Counted from the first letter of the stretch, positions 52,407 through 63,998 are shown. The stretch: DNA of 64,000 nucleotides from Dermacoccus nishinomiyaensis (GCF_900447535.1 NZ_UFXX01000001.1:2232001-2296000), one strand, 5' to 3'. The notes: generated by a model not told the origin, from the letters alone. Program-made: numbers and translations.

Positions 52407-53462
52407 ATGGGTGAACCGAGCTACATCGACTGGCGTTTCGCCGCGACGACGGGCAAGAAACTGCATCGCGGCGGCCCGCGCCTCAGTGCCGCCGAAGCGA
52501 GCGACGCCGTCGCCGAACTGCGTGACGCCGCCTGCCGCGCCCACGATCCAGTCGCGCAGACGGCGCAGCTCGTCACGCCCGACGACATCGGCGCGGTGCG
52601 CGTCGTCGACCGCAGCGCGTGGGTCGACGTCAACATCGCCTCCCTCGACGGCATGATCGCGCCCGTCGTCGACAAGATCACCGCCAAACGCGCCGCCGGG
52701 CCGGTCGCGCGCGCCATCACCGCCAAGGTGAGCGGGGGAGAGATCGGCGGGCTCATGGCGTTCATGTCGAGCAAGGTGCTCGGTCAGTACGACATCGCAC
52801 CCGGCGGCACGCCGTCGCTGCTGCTCGTGGCGCCCAACATCGTCCAGGTCGAACGCGAACTCGACGTCGACCCGCACGACTTCCGCCTCTGGGTGTGCCT
52901 GCACGAAGAGGCGCACCGCGTGCAGTTCACCGCCGTGCCCTGGCTACGCGAGCACGTCGTCAGCGCCGCCCGAGACCTGCTCGTCGACATGGCGCCGACG
53001 CCCGAGGAGATGGCGACGCGCGTCGGCGAGATCGCCAAACGTGTGCCCGAGGCGTTCAAGGAGGGCTCGATGGGGCTGAGCGACATCTTCGCCACCCCCG
53101 AACAACGCACGCGCATGGCCGACCTCGCCGCCGTCATGTCCCTGCTCGAAGGCCACGCCGACGTCGTCATGGACGACGTAGGCCCGCAGATCGTGCCGAG
53201 CGTCGAGACGATCCGCGCCCGCTTCGGCGACCGCCGCGCCGGTCTCGGCAACATCGACAAGCTGCTGCGACGCCTCATGGGCCTCGAGGCCAAGATGCGC
53301 CAGTACCGTGACGGCGCAGCGTTCGTGCGCGGCGTGCAGGAAAAGGTGGGAATCGACGGTTTCAACGCCGTCTGGGCCGCCCCCGAGAACCTGCCGACGC
53401 CCGCCGAGATCCAGCGCCCTCAGCTGTGGGTCGAACGCATCCACGGGTCGCTGTTCCGATGA
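52407..53462 (+). CDS. zinc-dependent metalloprotease (coenzyme F420 biosynthesis-associated/DUF2342 type)
   Basis: Protein of 351 residues with H166-E-E-A-H170 (LHEEAHRVQF), the zinc-binding motif, and a further acidic helix LLEGHADVVMDDVG that supplies the third ligand. The family is often named zinc-dependent metalloprotease or F420 biosynthesis-associated protein; its substrate is unknown. The ATG at 52407 was chosen; a GTG at 52398 is possible. The stop overlaps tilS (ATGA). In mycobacteria the same gene lies between dacB and tilS. Confidence 0.88.
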   Translation: MGEPSYIDWRFAATTGKKLHRGGPRLSAAEASDAVAELRDAACRAHDPVAQTAQLVTPDDIGAVRVVDRSAWVDVNIASLDGMIAPVVDKITAKRAAGPVARAITAKVSGGEIGGLMAFMSSKVLGQYDIAPGGTPSLLLVAPNIVQVERELDVDPHDFRLWVCLHEEAHRVQFTAVPWLREHVVSAARDLLVDMAPTPEEMATRVGEIAKRVPEAFKEGSMGLSDIFATPEQRTRMADLAAVMSLLEGHADVVMDDVGPQIVPSVETIRARFGDRRAGLGNIDKLLRRLMGLEAKMRQYRDGAAFVRGVQEKVGIDGFNAVWAAPENLPTPAEIQRPQLWVERIHGSLFR

Positions 53463-54520
53463 GTGGCCCGCACCCCAGCGTCGCTCTGACGCGCCTCGCC
53501 GTCCGCACCGCGCTGCAGCGCACGTTCTCGAGTGATGCCGCGGGTGAGCGGCGCGTCGTCGCCGGCGTCAGCGGGGGAGCCGACTCCATGGCGCTCGCCG
53601 CGGCCCTCGCGTTCGAGGCGCCGAAGCAGGGCGTCGCGGTCGACGTCGTCATCGTCGACCACGGGCTGCAGGCGGGCTCGGCGGACGTCGCCGAACGCGC
53701 GCGCCGCGCCTGCGTCGACCAGCTCGGCTTCGCGGACGACGACGTGCGCACCGTCGCCGTCATCGTCGACGCCGACGCGCCGGAAGGGCTCGAAGCGGCC
53801 GCCCGCGCGGCCCGTCGTCGAGCGCTGTTCGACGTCGCGGACGCAGTGGGCGCGGCGCGCGCCGTACTCGCGCACACGGCCGACGACCAGGCCGAACAGG
53901 TGCTGCTCGGCCTCATGCGCGGCAGCGGCACCCGAGCGCTCGCCGGCATGCGCGCCGACCGTGCGCGCCTGCTGCGACCGTTCCTGCTCGGCCCCGAGAT
54001 CGTGCCAGGTGGGCCGGTGCGGCGCGTCGACACCGAGCTCGCCTGCGAAGCGCTCGGCCTCGAACCATGGCACGACCCGCACAACGACGACCCGGCCTTC
54101 AGCCGGGTGCGCGCGCGCCACACCCTCGCGGCACTCGAACGTGAACTCGCGGCACCGACACTGCGCCGCAGCCTGTTCCGCACGGCAGCGGCCGCCGGCC
54201 GCGACGCCGACCTGCTCGACCGCCTCACCGACGAGGCGCTCGCGCGCTCCGCGGGCACCGATGACTCGCGCGCCTGGCCAGCGACGTGGAGCGTCGTAGC
54301 GCTGGCCGGGCTCGACCCGGCGCTGCGCATCCGCGCGCTGCGCCGCCTCCTCGTCCTGCACGGCGCCCGCGACGCCGAACTGTCGAGCGGGCACCTGTTC
54401 GACGTCGAACGGCTGCTCGTCGCCTGGTCGGGGCAGGGGCCGATCGACGTCCCGGGTAGCGTTGAGGTTCGACGCGTCGGGGGCGAGATGACCATCAGCC
54501 CACGCCGCAAGGGAGAATGA
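53459..54520 (+). CDS. tilS: tRNA(Ile)-lysidine synthetase
   Basis: ATP-dependent tRNA-modifying enzyme of 353 residues that makes lysidine at the anticodon wobble base of AUA-reading tRNA-Ile. The PP-loop is S38-G-G-A-D-S43, followed by VIVDHGLQ and HTADDQAEQVLLGLMRGSG, all typical. It is shorter than E. coli TilS and lacks the last C-terminal domain, as usual in actinobacteria. The ATG overlaps the protease stop. hpt follows after 73 bases. Confidence 0.94.
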   Translation: MSGPHPSVALTRLAVRTALQRTFSSDAAGERRVVAGVSGGADSMALAAALAFEAPKQGVAVDVVIVDHGLQAGSADVAERARRACVDQLGFADDDVRTVAVIVDADAPEGLEAAARAARRRALFDVADAVGAARAVLAHTADDQAEQVLLGLMRGSGTRALAGMRADRARLLRPFLLGPEIVPGGPVRRVDTELACEALGLEPWHDPHNDDPAFSRVRARHTLAALERELAAPTLRRSLFRTAAAAGRDADLLDRLTDEALARSAGTDDSRAWPATWSVVALAGLDPALRIRALRRLLVLHGARDAELSSGHLFDVERLLVAWSGQGPIDVPGSVEVRRVGGEMTISPRRKGE

Positions 54521-54593
54521 CGTGGACGGCCGCCCGCGAGCACGCGCGGTGGCGAGCGCCGGCAAGACCGGCAGAGACGACGAGGAGCCGGTG

Positions 54594-55145
54594 ATGGACT
54601 CTTCCCAGATGGGAAACGACCTCGAGAACGTGTTGTTCACCGAGGCACAGATTCACGCGAAGCTCGAAGAGCTCGCTGCGCAGATCTGGCGTGACTACGA
54701 GGGCAAGGACGTGCTGCTCGTCGGTGTGCTCAAGGGCGCAATCCTCGTCATGGCCGACCTCATGCGAGCGCTGCCGGGCTCGGTGCCGATGGACTGGATG
54801 GCCGTCAGTTCCTACGGCTCGGGGACGAAGAGCTCCGGCGTCGTGCGCATCCTCAAGGATCTCGACGCCGACATCTCCGGCCGCCACGTCCTCATCGTCG
54901 AGGACATCATCGACTCCGGCCTGACGCTGAGCTGGATCCGCAGCAACCTCGAGTCGCGCAACCCCGCGTCGGTCGAGATCTGCACGCTGCTGCGCAAGCC
55001 GGAGGCTGCGAAGGTCGAGATCGACTGCAAGTACGTCGGATTCGACATCCCCAACTCCTTCGTCGTCGGCTACGGGCTCGACTTCGACGAGAAGTTCCGC
55101 AACCTGCGCGACATCGGCACGCTCGCGCCGCACGTGTACTCCTGA
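54594..55145 (+). CDS. hpt: hypoxanthine phosphoribosyltransferase
   Basis: Purine salvage enzyme of 183 residues that joins hypoxanthine or guanine to PRPP. VLIVEDIIDSGLTL is the PRPP-binding loop; LLVGVLKGA and VSSYGSGTKSSG are other family blocks; FVVGYGLDFDEKFRNL is the base-binding end. The ATG at 54594 has GAGGAG 6 bases upstream and gives the usual length; the frame is open back to a GTG at 54522, two bases after tilS. The pair tilS-hpt before ftsH is widespread. Confidence 0.95.
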   Translation: MDSSQMGNDLENVLFTEAQIHAKLEELAAQIWRDYEGKDVLLVGVLKGAILVMADLMRALPGSVPMDWMAVSSYGSGTKSSGVVRILKDLDADISGRHVLIVEDIIDSGLTLSWIRSNLESRNPASVEICTLLRKPEAAKVEIDCKYVGFDIPNSFVVGYGLDFDEKFRNLRDIGTLAPHVYS

Positions 55146-55382
55146 TCGAGCGTCCTCGCGGCGCTGACGCCGGCGTCGCCACCGGCCGCGCCGGACGACG
55201 CACGGTTGCGCTGTGCGCGAACCCGCGGCGCAGCGGCGCGTTCAGTGGGTCACACTGTCCTATCGAGACGCATCTGCTGTCGTCGCGCGCAGGGAGCGGG
55301 AACATCGCCGCCGCGCCGCGCGTTGGCGGTTTGTTGACTGGCACTTCTTCGATGAGAGGGTCGGGGCTCGCCCCGCAAACAG

Positions 55383-57431
<2,049 letters not shown>

Positions 57432-57436
57432 GCGCC

Positions 57437-58030
57437 GTGGCTGAGACGCACGACGTGGTCGGCGCCGAGGTCGACCTTGCGCGCCTCGAAGCGGCCGTCC
57501 GCGAGATCCTGCTCGCGGTCGGGGAGAACCCCGACCGCGAGGGGCTCGTCGAGACGCCCGCCCGCGTGGCACGCGCCTACGCGGAGATCTTCGCGGGCCT
57601 GCGACAGAACCCCGAGGACGTGCTCGTCAAGACGTTCGACGTCGACCACGAAGAGCTCATCCTCGTGCGCGACATCGAGGTCTACTCGACGTGTGAGCAT
57701 CACCTGGTGCCGTTCCACGGCGTCGCGCACGTCGGGTACATCCCGTCCACGTCCGGCCGGGTGACGGGGCTGAGCAAGCTCGCGCGGCTCGTCGACGTGT
57801 TCGCGAAGCGCCCGCAGGTTCAGGAGCGGCTGACGACACAGATCGCCGACGCGCTCGTCGAACACCTCGACGCGCAGGGCGTCATCGTCGTCATCGAAGC
57901 CGAGCACCTGTGCATGTCGATGCGTGGCATCCGCAAGCCGGGCGCGCGCACGATCACCTCGGCCGTCCGCGGCCAACTGCGCAACCCCGCGACCCGCGCC
58001 GAGGCGATGAGCCTCGTCATGGGCAAGTGA
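57437..58030 (+). CDS. folE: GTP cyclohydrolase I
   Basis: First enzyme of folate synthesis, 197 residues, making dihydroneopterin triphosphate from [15 protein letters not shown] and [11 protein letters not shown] hold the zinc ligands (Cys, His and Cys) and active-site histidine; [20 protein letters not shown] is also typical. GTG start, 5 bases after ftsH, so the fol genes are likely transcribed with ftsH. folP follows after 20 bases. Confidence 0.96.
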   Translation: MAETHDVVGAEVDLARLEAAVREILLAVGENPDREGLVETPARVARAYAEIFAGLRQNPEDVLVKTFDVDHEELILVRDIEVYSTCEHHLVPFHGVAHVGYIPSTSGRVTGLSKLARLVDVFAKRPQVQERLTTQIADALVEHLDAQGVIVVIEAEHLCMSMRGIRKPGARTITSAVRGQLRNPATRAEAMSLVMGK

Positions 58031-58050
58031 CGCACTCGTCGGAGGAACGC

Positions 58051-59010
58051 ATGAGTGAGATGCGCACGGATCGTTCGTCTCCAGGTGATTCGAACGGCAA
58101 TGCGCTCGACGGTTCGTCGCCGCGTGCGGATGGACCGGTGCGGCGTCCGCTCGTCATGGCAGTCGTCAACGTCACGCCCGACTCGTTCAGCGACGGCGGA
58201 CGCTGGTTCGACGCGGCCGCCGCGGTCGAGCACGGCCTGCAGCTGGTGGCGCAGGGCGCCGACATCCTCGACGTCGGCGGCGAGTCGACCCGTCCGGGAG
58301 CCCAGCGTCCCAGCGCTGACGAGGAGGCCCGACGCGTCATCCCCGTCGTGCGTGAACTGGCCGCCGCGGGTGCGCGCGTGAGTGTCGACACGATGCGCGC
58401 GAGTGTCGCCGAGGCCGCCGTCGCTGCCGGAGCGGACATCATCAACGACGTCAGCGGCGCGCTCGCCGACCCAGCGATGCGCGACGTCGCCGCCGCGAGT
58501 GACGCGACGTTCGTCGCGATGCACTGGCGCGGGCACTCCGTCGACATGCAGCAGCACACCGCGTACGACGACATCGTCACGGATGTGTGTCGCGAGCTGG
58601 CCGAGTCCGTGGCCGCGCTGCGGGAGGCCGGCGTCCGCGACGGCAGGCTCGTCGTCGACCCCGGCTTCGGGTTCGCGAAGACGGCCGAGCAGAACTGGGA
58701 ACTGCTCGCGCGCATGGGCGAGTTCGACGTCGACGGGCTGCCGGTGCTGTGGGGCACGTCGCGCAAGAGTTTTCTCGGCGTCGCAGGGCGGACGCCGCAG
58801 CTCATCGCGGACGGCGCGTCCGTCCCGCCCGCCGCGCGCGACGCCGCGACGGCGGCGACCAGCGTCCTCGCCGCACAGCACGACGCATGGGGGGTGCGCG
58901 TGCATGACGTCCCGTCGACGCTCGCAGCGCTCGACGTCGTCGCCACGGCGCGCAGGGCCGTGGCGCCTCGGTCGTCCGGGGAGCGAGTGAGCGGAGGTAT
59001 GCCCCGATGA
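58051..59010 (+). CDS. folP: dihydropteroate synthase
   Basis: Enzyme of 319 residues that joins p-aminobenzoate to the pterin, the target of sulfonamides. VMAVVNVTPDSFSDGG and DVGGESTRPGA are the two signature loops; SVDTMRASVAEAAVAAGADIINDVSG and GTSRKSFLG complete the barrel. About 30 extra residues (Ser/Asp/Arg-rich) precede the barrel. GGAGG lies 5 bases before the ATG. The stop overlaps folBK (ATGA). Confidence 0.96.
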   Translation: MSEMRTDRSSPGDSNGNALDGSSPRADGPVRRPLVMAVVNVTPDSFSDGGRWFDAAAAVEHGLQLVAQGADILDVGGESTRPGAQRPSADEEARRVIPVVRELAAAGARVSVDTMRASVAEAAVAAGADIINDVSGALADPAMRDVAAASDATFVAMHWRGHSVDMQQHTAYDDIVTDVCRELAESVAALREAGVRDGRLVVDPGFGFAKTAEQNWELLARMGEFDVDGLPVLWGTSRKSFLGVAGRTPQLIADGASVPPAARDAATAATSVLAAQHDAWGVRVHDVPSTLAALDVVATARRAVAPRSSGERVSGGMPR

Positions 59011-59978
59011 GTGACCGAATCACCCTCACCGGCCTCGCCGTGACGGCGTGCCATGGCGTGCTCGACTTCGAGAAGCGCATCCCCCAGCCGTTCGTGCTCG
59101 ACATCAGCCTCGACGCCGACCTGGGCCCCGCGGGCCGCAGCGACGATCTCGAGGCGTCGCTGTCGTACGCCGACGTCGCCGCGCGCGCCGTCGAGGTGTG
59201 CTCCGGCGAGCCGGTCGATCTCATCGAGACGCTCGCCGAGCGCGTCGCCGACGCCTGCCTCGCGTGGGAGATCGTCGAGGCGGTCGACGTCACCGTCCAC
59301 AAGCCGCACGCTCCCGCAGGTGTCGCGTTCACCCCGTCGACCGGGGTGTTGGCAGGCCCGTCGGTGAGCGTTCGCCGCGAGCAGCGCCGCCGCGTCGTCA
59401 TCGCGATGGGCACGAACCTCGGACGGCGGGTCGCGACGTTGCGCGCGGCGCTCGACTCGCTGCGGGCGCTCGAGGGGTTCGAGGTGACCCAGGTGTCGCC
59501 CCTCGTCGAGACCGACCCCGTCGGGGGCGTCGCGCAGCCCGACTACCTCAACGCCGTCGTGGTCGGCGTCACCCGCCTCGCGCCGGGGCATCTCATCCGC
59601 GAGCTGCATCGCATCGAAGCCGATCACGGCCGCGTCCGCGGTGAGCGCTGGGGCGCGCGCACCCTCGACCTCGACGTCGTGACGCTCGGCGAGGCCGGTC
59701 GCGAGGACGAGATCGTGCTCGCCGACGAGCGCGACGGGGTGCAGGCCGGCGCGGCGGACGCGTCATGGTCGCCCCTCGCCCTGCCGCACCCGCGGGCTCA
59801 TGAGCGCGCGTTCGTGCTCGTCCCGTGGGCCCAGGCGGCGCCGTGGATGGCGGTGCGCACCCCTGACGGCGTCCTGCCGCTGCTCGACGCCGTGCAGCGC
59901 GTCGATGCGTCCGGGGTGCGCCGCGGCCCGTCGTGGGACGACGACGACCACATCGACCTCGAGGAAGGCCTGACATGA
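59007..59978 (+). CDS. folBK: fused dihydroneopterin aldolase / pterin pyrophosphokinase
   Basis: Bifunctional folate enzyme of 323 residues. The first 120 are FolB (dihydroneopterin aldolase; GLAVTACHGVLDFEKR, DLIETLAERVADACL, VTVHKPHAP). From about 128 on is FolK (VIAMGTNLGRR, ETDPVGGVAQPDYLNAVV, RWGARTLDLDVVTLG, where the two aspartates bind magnesium). In mycobacteria the two are separate neighbouring genes; the fusion is common in Micrococcales. It overlaps folP before it and the DUF3180 gene after it. Confidence 0.95.
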   Translation: MSDRITLTGLAVTACHGVLDFEKRIPQPFVLDISLDADLGPAGRSDDLEASLSYADVAARAVEVCSGEPVDLIETLAERVADACLAWEIVEAVDVTVHKPHAPAGVAFTPSTGVLAGPSVSVRREQRRRVVIAMGTNLGRRVATLRAALDSLRALEGFEVTQVSPLVETDPVGGVAQPDYLNAVVVGVTRLAPGHLIRELHRIEADHGRVRGERWGARTLDLDVVTLGEAGREDEIVLADERDGVQAGAADASWSPLALPHPRAHERAFVLVPWAQAAPWMAVRTPDGVLPLLDAVQRVDASGVRRGPSWDDDDHIDLEEGLT

Positions 59979-60508
59979 AGCCCGTCCGACCGGTCACCGC
60001 CGTCGTCGCGGGGCTGCTCGTCGCGCTCATCAGCGGCGGCCTCCTGCAGCTGATGCGCAACAGTGGGCGCGCCGTGCCGCAGCACTCGTGGTGGGAGGTG
60101 CTCGTCGTCCTCGCGGCGTGCGGGCTGCTCGTCGCAGGCGGATGGCGCATCCGCGACGAGGTGCGCGCCCGCACGAAGGCGAAGAAGGAAGCGGACGCCG
60201 CGCGCCGCGCCGGGTCCGACGAGAGCGAGATCCGCGCGGCCGCCGCAGCCGTCGTCCAGGGGCGCGAGACGGTGGCGCCCGACACGGCCCGACGTATCGT
60301 CGTGCTCTCGCAGACGGCCGCCATCGGTGGCGGCATCCTCGCCGGATGGTATGCGGGGCAGGCCGTCACCCAGCTCGCGCGCCTCAGCGTGCCGTCCGTC
60401 CGTTCGGCCGTGCTGCTGCTCGGGGTGCTCGTCATCAGCTCTGTCGTGCTCAGCGTGCTGGGGTTCCTCGTGCAGCGCTGGTGCACGATTCCCGACGACG
60501 AACGCTGA
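59975..60508 (+). CDS. DUF3180 membrane protein
   Basis: Membrane protein of 177 residues with four helices: two near the N-terminus (about 8-26, 39-56) and two near the end (about 115-132, 140-165), with a charged loop between (ARTKAKKEADAARRAG). This is the DUF3180 family, always found next to folK in actinobacteria; its role is unknown. The start overlaps folBK (ATGA), and a very strong terminator ends the operon about 100 bases later. Confidence 0.88.
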   Translation: MKPVRPVTAVVAGLLVALISGGLLQLMRNSGRAVPQHSWWEVLVVLAACGLLVAGGWRIRDEVRARTKAKKEADAARRAGSDESEIRAAAAAVVQGRETVAPDTARRIVVLSQTAAIGGGILAGWYAGQAVTQLARLSVPSVRSAVLLLGVLVISSVVLSVLGFLVQRWCTIPDDER

Positions 60509-60609
60509 CGCGCAAGCCCGCTCCCTTGCAGGCTGGATCGGTGGACGGCTGCACGCGCCGACCGTGAACCGCGCAGGTGGTCAAGAGTTCGCGGCCGCTT
60601 CACAGCCGG

Positions 60610-60660
60610 CCGCATGACGATGGGGCCCGTTCGTGGTGAACGGGCCCCATCGTCATGCGG
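60610..60660. terminator. strong terminator after the fol operon
   Basis: A perfect 23-pair stem with a 5-base loop (GTGGT, 60633-60637) lies between the convergent ends of the DUF3180 gene and the secreted-protein gene. It is the longest uninterrupted stem in the window and can serve both strands. Confidence 0.88.
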
Positions 60661-60690
60661 GGCGCGGGTGCTGAGGCCCGCCGGCTGGCG

Positions 60691-61599
60691 TCAGTTCTCT
60701 CGACGTCCGGCGAACGCCGCGCCACCGATGGCGACGACACCCGCCGCAGCGAGGCCGATGCCGGCGAGGTTCATCGAGTCGTGACCGACGTAGTCGGTCT
60801 CGACCTTCGGGCCCTGACCGCCGCCCGTCGTGTGCGACGGCGACGGCATCGCCGTGGAGCTGGCCGTGCTCGTGGACGGCGCCGTCGGGCTGGTGCTCGT
60901 CGTGGGGCTCGTCGACGTGGTGGTCGAGCTCGACGACGTCGGGCTGGTCGAGGTGGACGTCGACGTCGACGTGCTCGTCGACGGGGCAGCATTACCGACC
61001 TTGATCGTCGCGATCGTCGTGTTGGCGCCCGCTGCCGGTGCGCAGCTGATGTTGAGGATGAAGCCCGAATCCGTCGTCTGGTTCGAGGTGAAGCTGCCGG
61101 CCTTGACATCGACCGTGCCCGCCGCAGCCGGGGCCGTCTCTGCCTGGCCGGTGCCCTCCGCGTTCGTCACGACGCCGCCGCTCGCGGGCACCGAGACCTG
61201 GGGGATCGTCAGGTCGACAGAGCGGGCGGTGCCGCCGAACGTGTACGCCGCTGCCGCCGTACCCCTGATGGTCTTCACGCCGAGGCCACGCAGTTGGTCT
61301 GCGGCGTCCTTGCCCGTCGTCACCTTCGCCGTGATCTTCGGGGCGGGGATCGCCGCGCCCGGTGCCACATTGGTGGGCACAGCTGCGGTCATCGTCACGG
61401 TCCACGGGTCCGTGAAGGTTCGCTCGAGGCCCTGGTTCGTCAATTGGCACTTGTAGTTGATGGACGAGGTCGCAGCGGACGCAGTGCTCGCCGTGGTGGC
61501 CATGCCGATGAGGGCAGCTCCGCCGACGAGGCTGAGGGCGCCAACCGATGCAAGACCGCGGCGGGTGCGAGAGGCGGGGCGAACTGAGTGCTTGCTCAT
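60691..61599 (-). CDS. secreted DUF6801-like protein with Ser/Thr linker
   Basis: Exported protein of 302 residues. A signal peptide (about 1-43, with ATTASTASAA before the cleavage site) is followed by a beta-rich domain (about 45-205, two cysteines: YKCQL and NISCAPA) resembling DUF6801. A Ser/Thr/Pro linker of about 50 residues then reaches a C-terminal hydrophobic helix (LAGIGLAAAGVVAIGGAAFA) and RREN. The end looks like a wall or membrane anchor but has no LPxTG motif. The ATG at 61599 has GGAG 8 bases upstream. Its role is unknown; surface location is likely. Confidence 0.78.
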   Translation of the reverse strand: MSKHSVRPASRTRRGLASVGALSLVGGAALIGMATTASTASAATSSINYKCQLTNQGLERTFTDPWTVTMTAAVPTNVAPGAAIPAPKITAKVTTGKDAADQLRGLGVKTIRGTAAAAYTFGGTARSVDLTIPQVSVPASGGVVTNAEGTGQAETAPAAAGTVDVKAGSFTSNQTTDSGFILNISCAPAAGANTTIATIKVGNAAPSTSTSTSTSTSTSPTSSSSTTTSTSPTTSTSPTAPSTSTASSTAMPSPSHTTGGGQGPKVETDYVGHDSMNLAGIGLAAAGVVAIGGAAFAGRREN

Positions 61600-61933
61600 G
61601 GAAAACAACTCCTGAGGGTCGAAACAGGGGGTCGACGGGCGCAGGCCCTACCTGAGCGTAACCCCATGTGACGTGACACACATCGCTTTTGCAGCAGCCC
61701 ACCTACGGAATCGTAGGTTTTCTCGGTGCGCGAGACGAGGGCCGCGCGATCCGGCGTGGCTCGGACGAACGATGGGGCGGTGTCGCTGCCTGGCGCTAAG
61801 GCCGGGCCCGTACCGTGCGCAAGGGCTGCATCTACTTGTCGATATCTGATTGATAAATGAGACCCACCTCGCTGCGCCAAGGCCGGCATGCTCCGCAAGC
61901 TCCGACGTCGGCCTCAGCTCCGCTCGGCGGGAC
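61600..61933. other. intergenic region upstream of the secreted-protein gene
   Basis: Holds the promoter region of the secreted-protein gene. On the minus strand TACGCT is a possible -10, preceded by TGTGTCACGTCACA (61667-61680), which resembles a Crp/GlxR site with shortened spacing. A small inverted repeat ACCTACG-GAAT-CGTAGGT lies at 61701-61718. The part near 61840-61860 is AT-rich. I see no gene. Confidence 0.45.
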
Positions 61934-63109
61934 TCATTTGTCTATGTCCCCGACCACAAAGAACATCGACCCCAGGATCGCCACCATGTCGGCCAAGAGT
62001 TGCCCCCTCATCACCTCGCCGAGGCACGCCATGTTGTTGAACGACGCCGAACGCAACTTCAACCGCCACGGCGTCTTCTCACCCCGCGACACGATGTAAT
62101 ACCCGTTGAAACCGAGCGGGTTCTCCGTCGCCACATACCCATCGCCCTCAGGCACCTTCAGCACCTTCGGCAACTTCACGTTCACCGGCCCCGGCGGCAA
62201 GCTCTGCAACACCTCGATGCAGGCGTCCGCGAGATCGAGCGACACATGCGTCTGATCGAGCAACACCTCGAGACGAGCCAGCGAATCACCCTCGGAGCGC
62301 GTGATGACGCGCCCCGGCCCGCCCGGAGCGAACAGCTCACCGTAGGCGAGATATGGGTCGTCGCGGCGCAGGTCGACGTCGACGCCCGACGCGCGCGCGA
62401 TCGGCCCGGTGATGCCGTACTGCTCGACCATCTCGCGAGAGACGACGCCAACGCCCTTCGTCCGCGCATTCAAGATCGGATTGCCGACGATGAAGCTCTC
62501 GATCTCCGGCATGCGTGAACGCACGAGAGAAACGGCCGCCGCGGCGCGATCGAGCCACCCGGCCGGAATGTCGTCGCGCAGGCCGCCGACGCGGTTGAAC
62601 ATGTAATGCAGGCGGCCGCCCGCGATTTCCTCCATGACGCCCTGTAGCTCTTCGCGCTCACGGAACACGTAGAACATCGGCGTGATGGCGCCCAATTCGA
62701 GTGGATACGAACCGAGGAACATGAGGTGATTGAGCACGCGATTCAACTCGGAGAGCAGCGTCCGCGTCCACGTCGCGCGCTCAGGCACCTCCATGCCCAG
62801 CATCTTCTCGACGGCGAGGGCCACGCCGATCTCACTGCTGAACGCCGACAGCCAGTCGTGACGGTTCGCGAGCACGAGGATCTGACGGTAGTCGCGCACC
62901 TCGAACAACTTCTCGGCGCCGCGGTGCATGTACCCGACGATCGGCTCGCACTTCGTGATGCGCTCACCGTCGAGCGTGATGCGTAGGCGCAGCACGCCAT
63001 GCGTCGCCGGATGCTGCGGGCCGATGTTGAGCACCATGTCCGACGTCGCGAGCCCACCCGCGCCCATGCCGACGGTGAGTTCACGCGGGGACGACGCAGG
63101 AGACGACAT
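61934..63109 (-). CDS. nuoD: NADH dehydrogenase subunit D-like protein (orphan NuoD)
   Basis: Protein of 391 residues matching the 49-kDa subunit of complex [42 protein letters not shown], and the ending [16 protein letters not shown] are the family blocks; histidines of the quinone site (GPQHPATHG) are kept. No other nuo gene is in the window. Second, stand-alone nuoD copies (nuoD2) occur in some actinobacteria. The ATG at 63109 was chosen because the conserved part starts soon after it; codons upstream are Arg-rich. Confidence 0.88.
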   Translation of the reverse strand: MSSPASSPRELTVGMGAGGLATSDMVLNIGPQHPATHGVLRLRITLDGERITKCEPIVGYMHRGAEKLFEVRDYRQILVLANRHDWLSAFSSEIGVALAVEKMLGMEVPERATWTRTLLSELNRVLNHLMFLGSYPLELGAITPMFYVFREREELQGVMEEIAGGRLHYMFNRVGGLRDDIPAGWLDRAAAAVSLVRSRMPEIESFIVGNPILNARTKGVGVVSREMVEQYGITGPIARASGVDVDLRRDDPYLAYGELFAPGGPGRVITRSEGDSLARLEVLLDQTHVSLDLADACIEVLQSLPPGPVNVKLPKVLKVPEGDGYVATENPLGFNGYYIVSRGEKTPWRLKLRSASFNNMACLGEVMRGQLLADMVAILGSMFFVVGDIDK

Positions 63110-63545
63110 GCCCCCAGTTTGCCAAACGCGACGACGCCCGCCGCGGCGCCGCGCCCTGATGGAGTGGGGCACGTGGGCGGCGAGGCGTGACGACGTGGCA
63201 GACGACGACGTGGCGAGGTGACCTGGGGGCCGTGGTGGCCGAGTTGCGGCTGAGGACTGACGTTGCGAGTAGCGCCGGGGCCATCACGGCGCGGGCGTGC
63301 GCCACGCGCCGGTATATCGGGGTGGTGGGGAGCCTCGGGCGCGCGCGTGCGGTGCGGTGCGCGAACGTCGGGTGGGGGCTGAAACTCCACCATGCGGGCT
63401 TTCGGCTCTCAGCGCGGTCCTTCAGGGCTGTGATCCCGCATGGCGGCGTTTCGGCTCCGAGGTGCGCAACCCCGGTGGGTTGCGCACCTCGTGTCGATGC
63501 CGGGCCGAGGCGACAGCGTCGTGGCGGCCGTAGGCCCTCAGCGGC
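63110..63545. other. intergenic region with inverted repeats
   Basis: About 435 bases without a gene; open frames are Arg-rich and lack support. CCATGCGGG (63390-63398) is repeated inverted at 63435-63443. A 15-pair perfect stem with loop CGGT at 63458-63491 probably terminates the EamA gene on the minus strand. Two similar direct segments (CATGCGGGCTTTCGGCTC and CATGGCGGCGTTTCGGCTC) lie about 50 bases apart. Confidence 0.5.
63458..63491 (-). terminator. terminator-like hairpin after EamA transporter gene
   Basis: CGAGGTGCGCAACCC and its exact complement form a 15-pair stem around CGGT, 55 bases beyond the EamA stop codon. Confidence 0.65.
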
Positions 63546-63998
63546 TCAGCGCGTGACGCACTCTTCGTCGCGCGTGGGGCGGACTTCGTCGAGCCAGCGT
63601 TCGATCTCGGCGTCGTGCTCGGCCGCGACGACGGGGCCGAAGCTCTCCGCGTGACGCGACTCGTCGAGACGCACGAGCACGACACCGCCGACGATGAACG
63701 CGCCGCCGAAGACCTGGACGAGCGTCGGAGCCTCGCCGACGAACATCCACGCGAAGGCGACGGCGAACAGCACCTCGAGCAGCGAGATGAACGACGCGAC
63801 CGTCGTGCCGAGGGCGCGGGCGGCGTAGATGCCCGTCGCGTAGGCGAGGGCCGCAGCGATGAGCGCGAGGCCGAGCACCGGCACCCAGAACGGCATCTGC
63901 GAACCGGCGAACGTGACGTCGGCGGTGCTGACCGAGACCGGCTGCACGCCGAGTGCGCACATCGCGAGCAGGATGACGGCGCCGACGCTCATGCCGCC
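63546..63998 (-). CDS. EamA/DMT-family transporter, C-terminal part (cut by window edge)
   Basis: The last 150 or so residues of a drug/metabolite transporter; the gene enters from the right edge and the ATG at 63992 is internal. About four membrane helices are visible, including YATGIYAARALGTTVASF and LEVLFAVAFAWMFVGEAPTLVQVFGGAFIVGGV, the typical second EamA repeat. A charged tail of about 40 residues follows. The substrate is unknown. Confidence 0.85.
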   Translation of the reverse strand, partial: GGMSVGAVILLAMCALGVQPVSVSTADVTFAGSQMPFWVPVLGLALIAAALAYATGIYAARALGTTVASFISLLEVLFAVAFAWMFVGEAPTLVQVFGGAFIVGGVVLVRLDESRHAESFGPVVAAEHDAEIERWLDEVRPTRDEECVTR

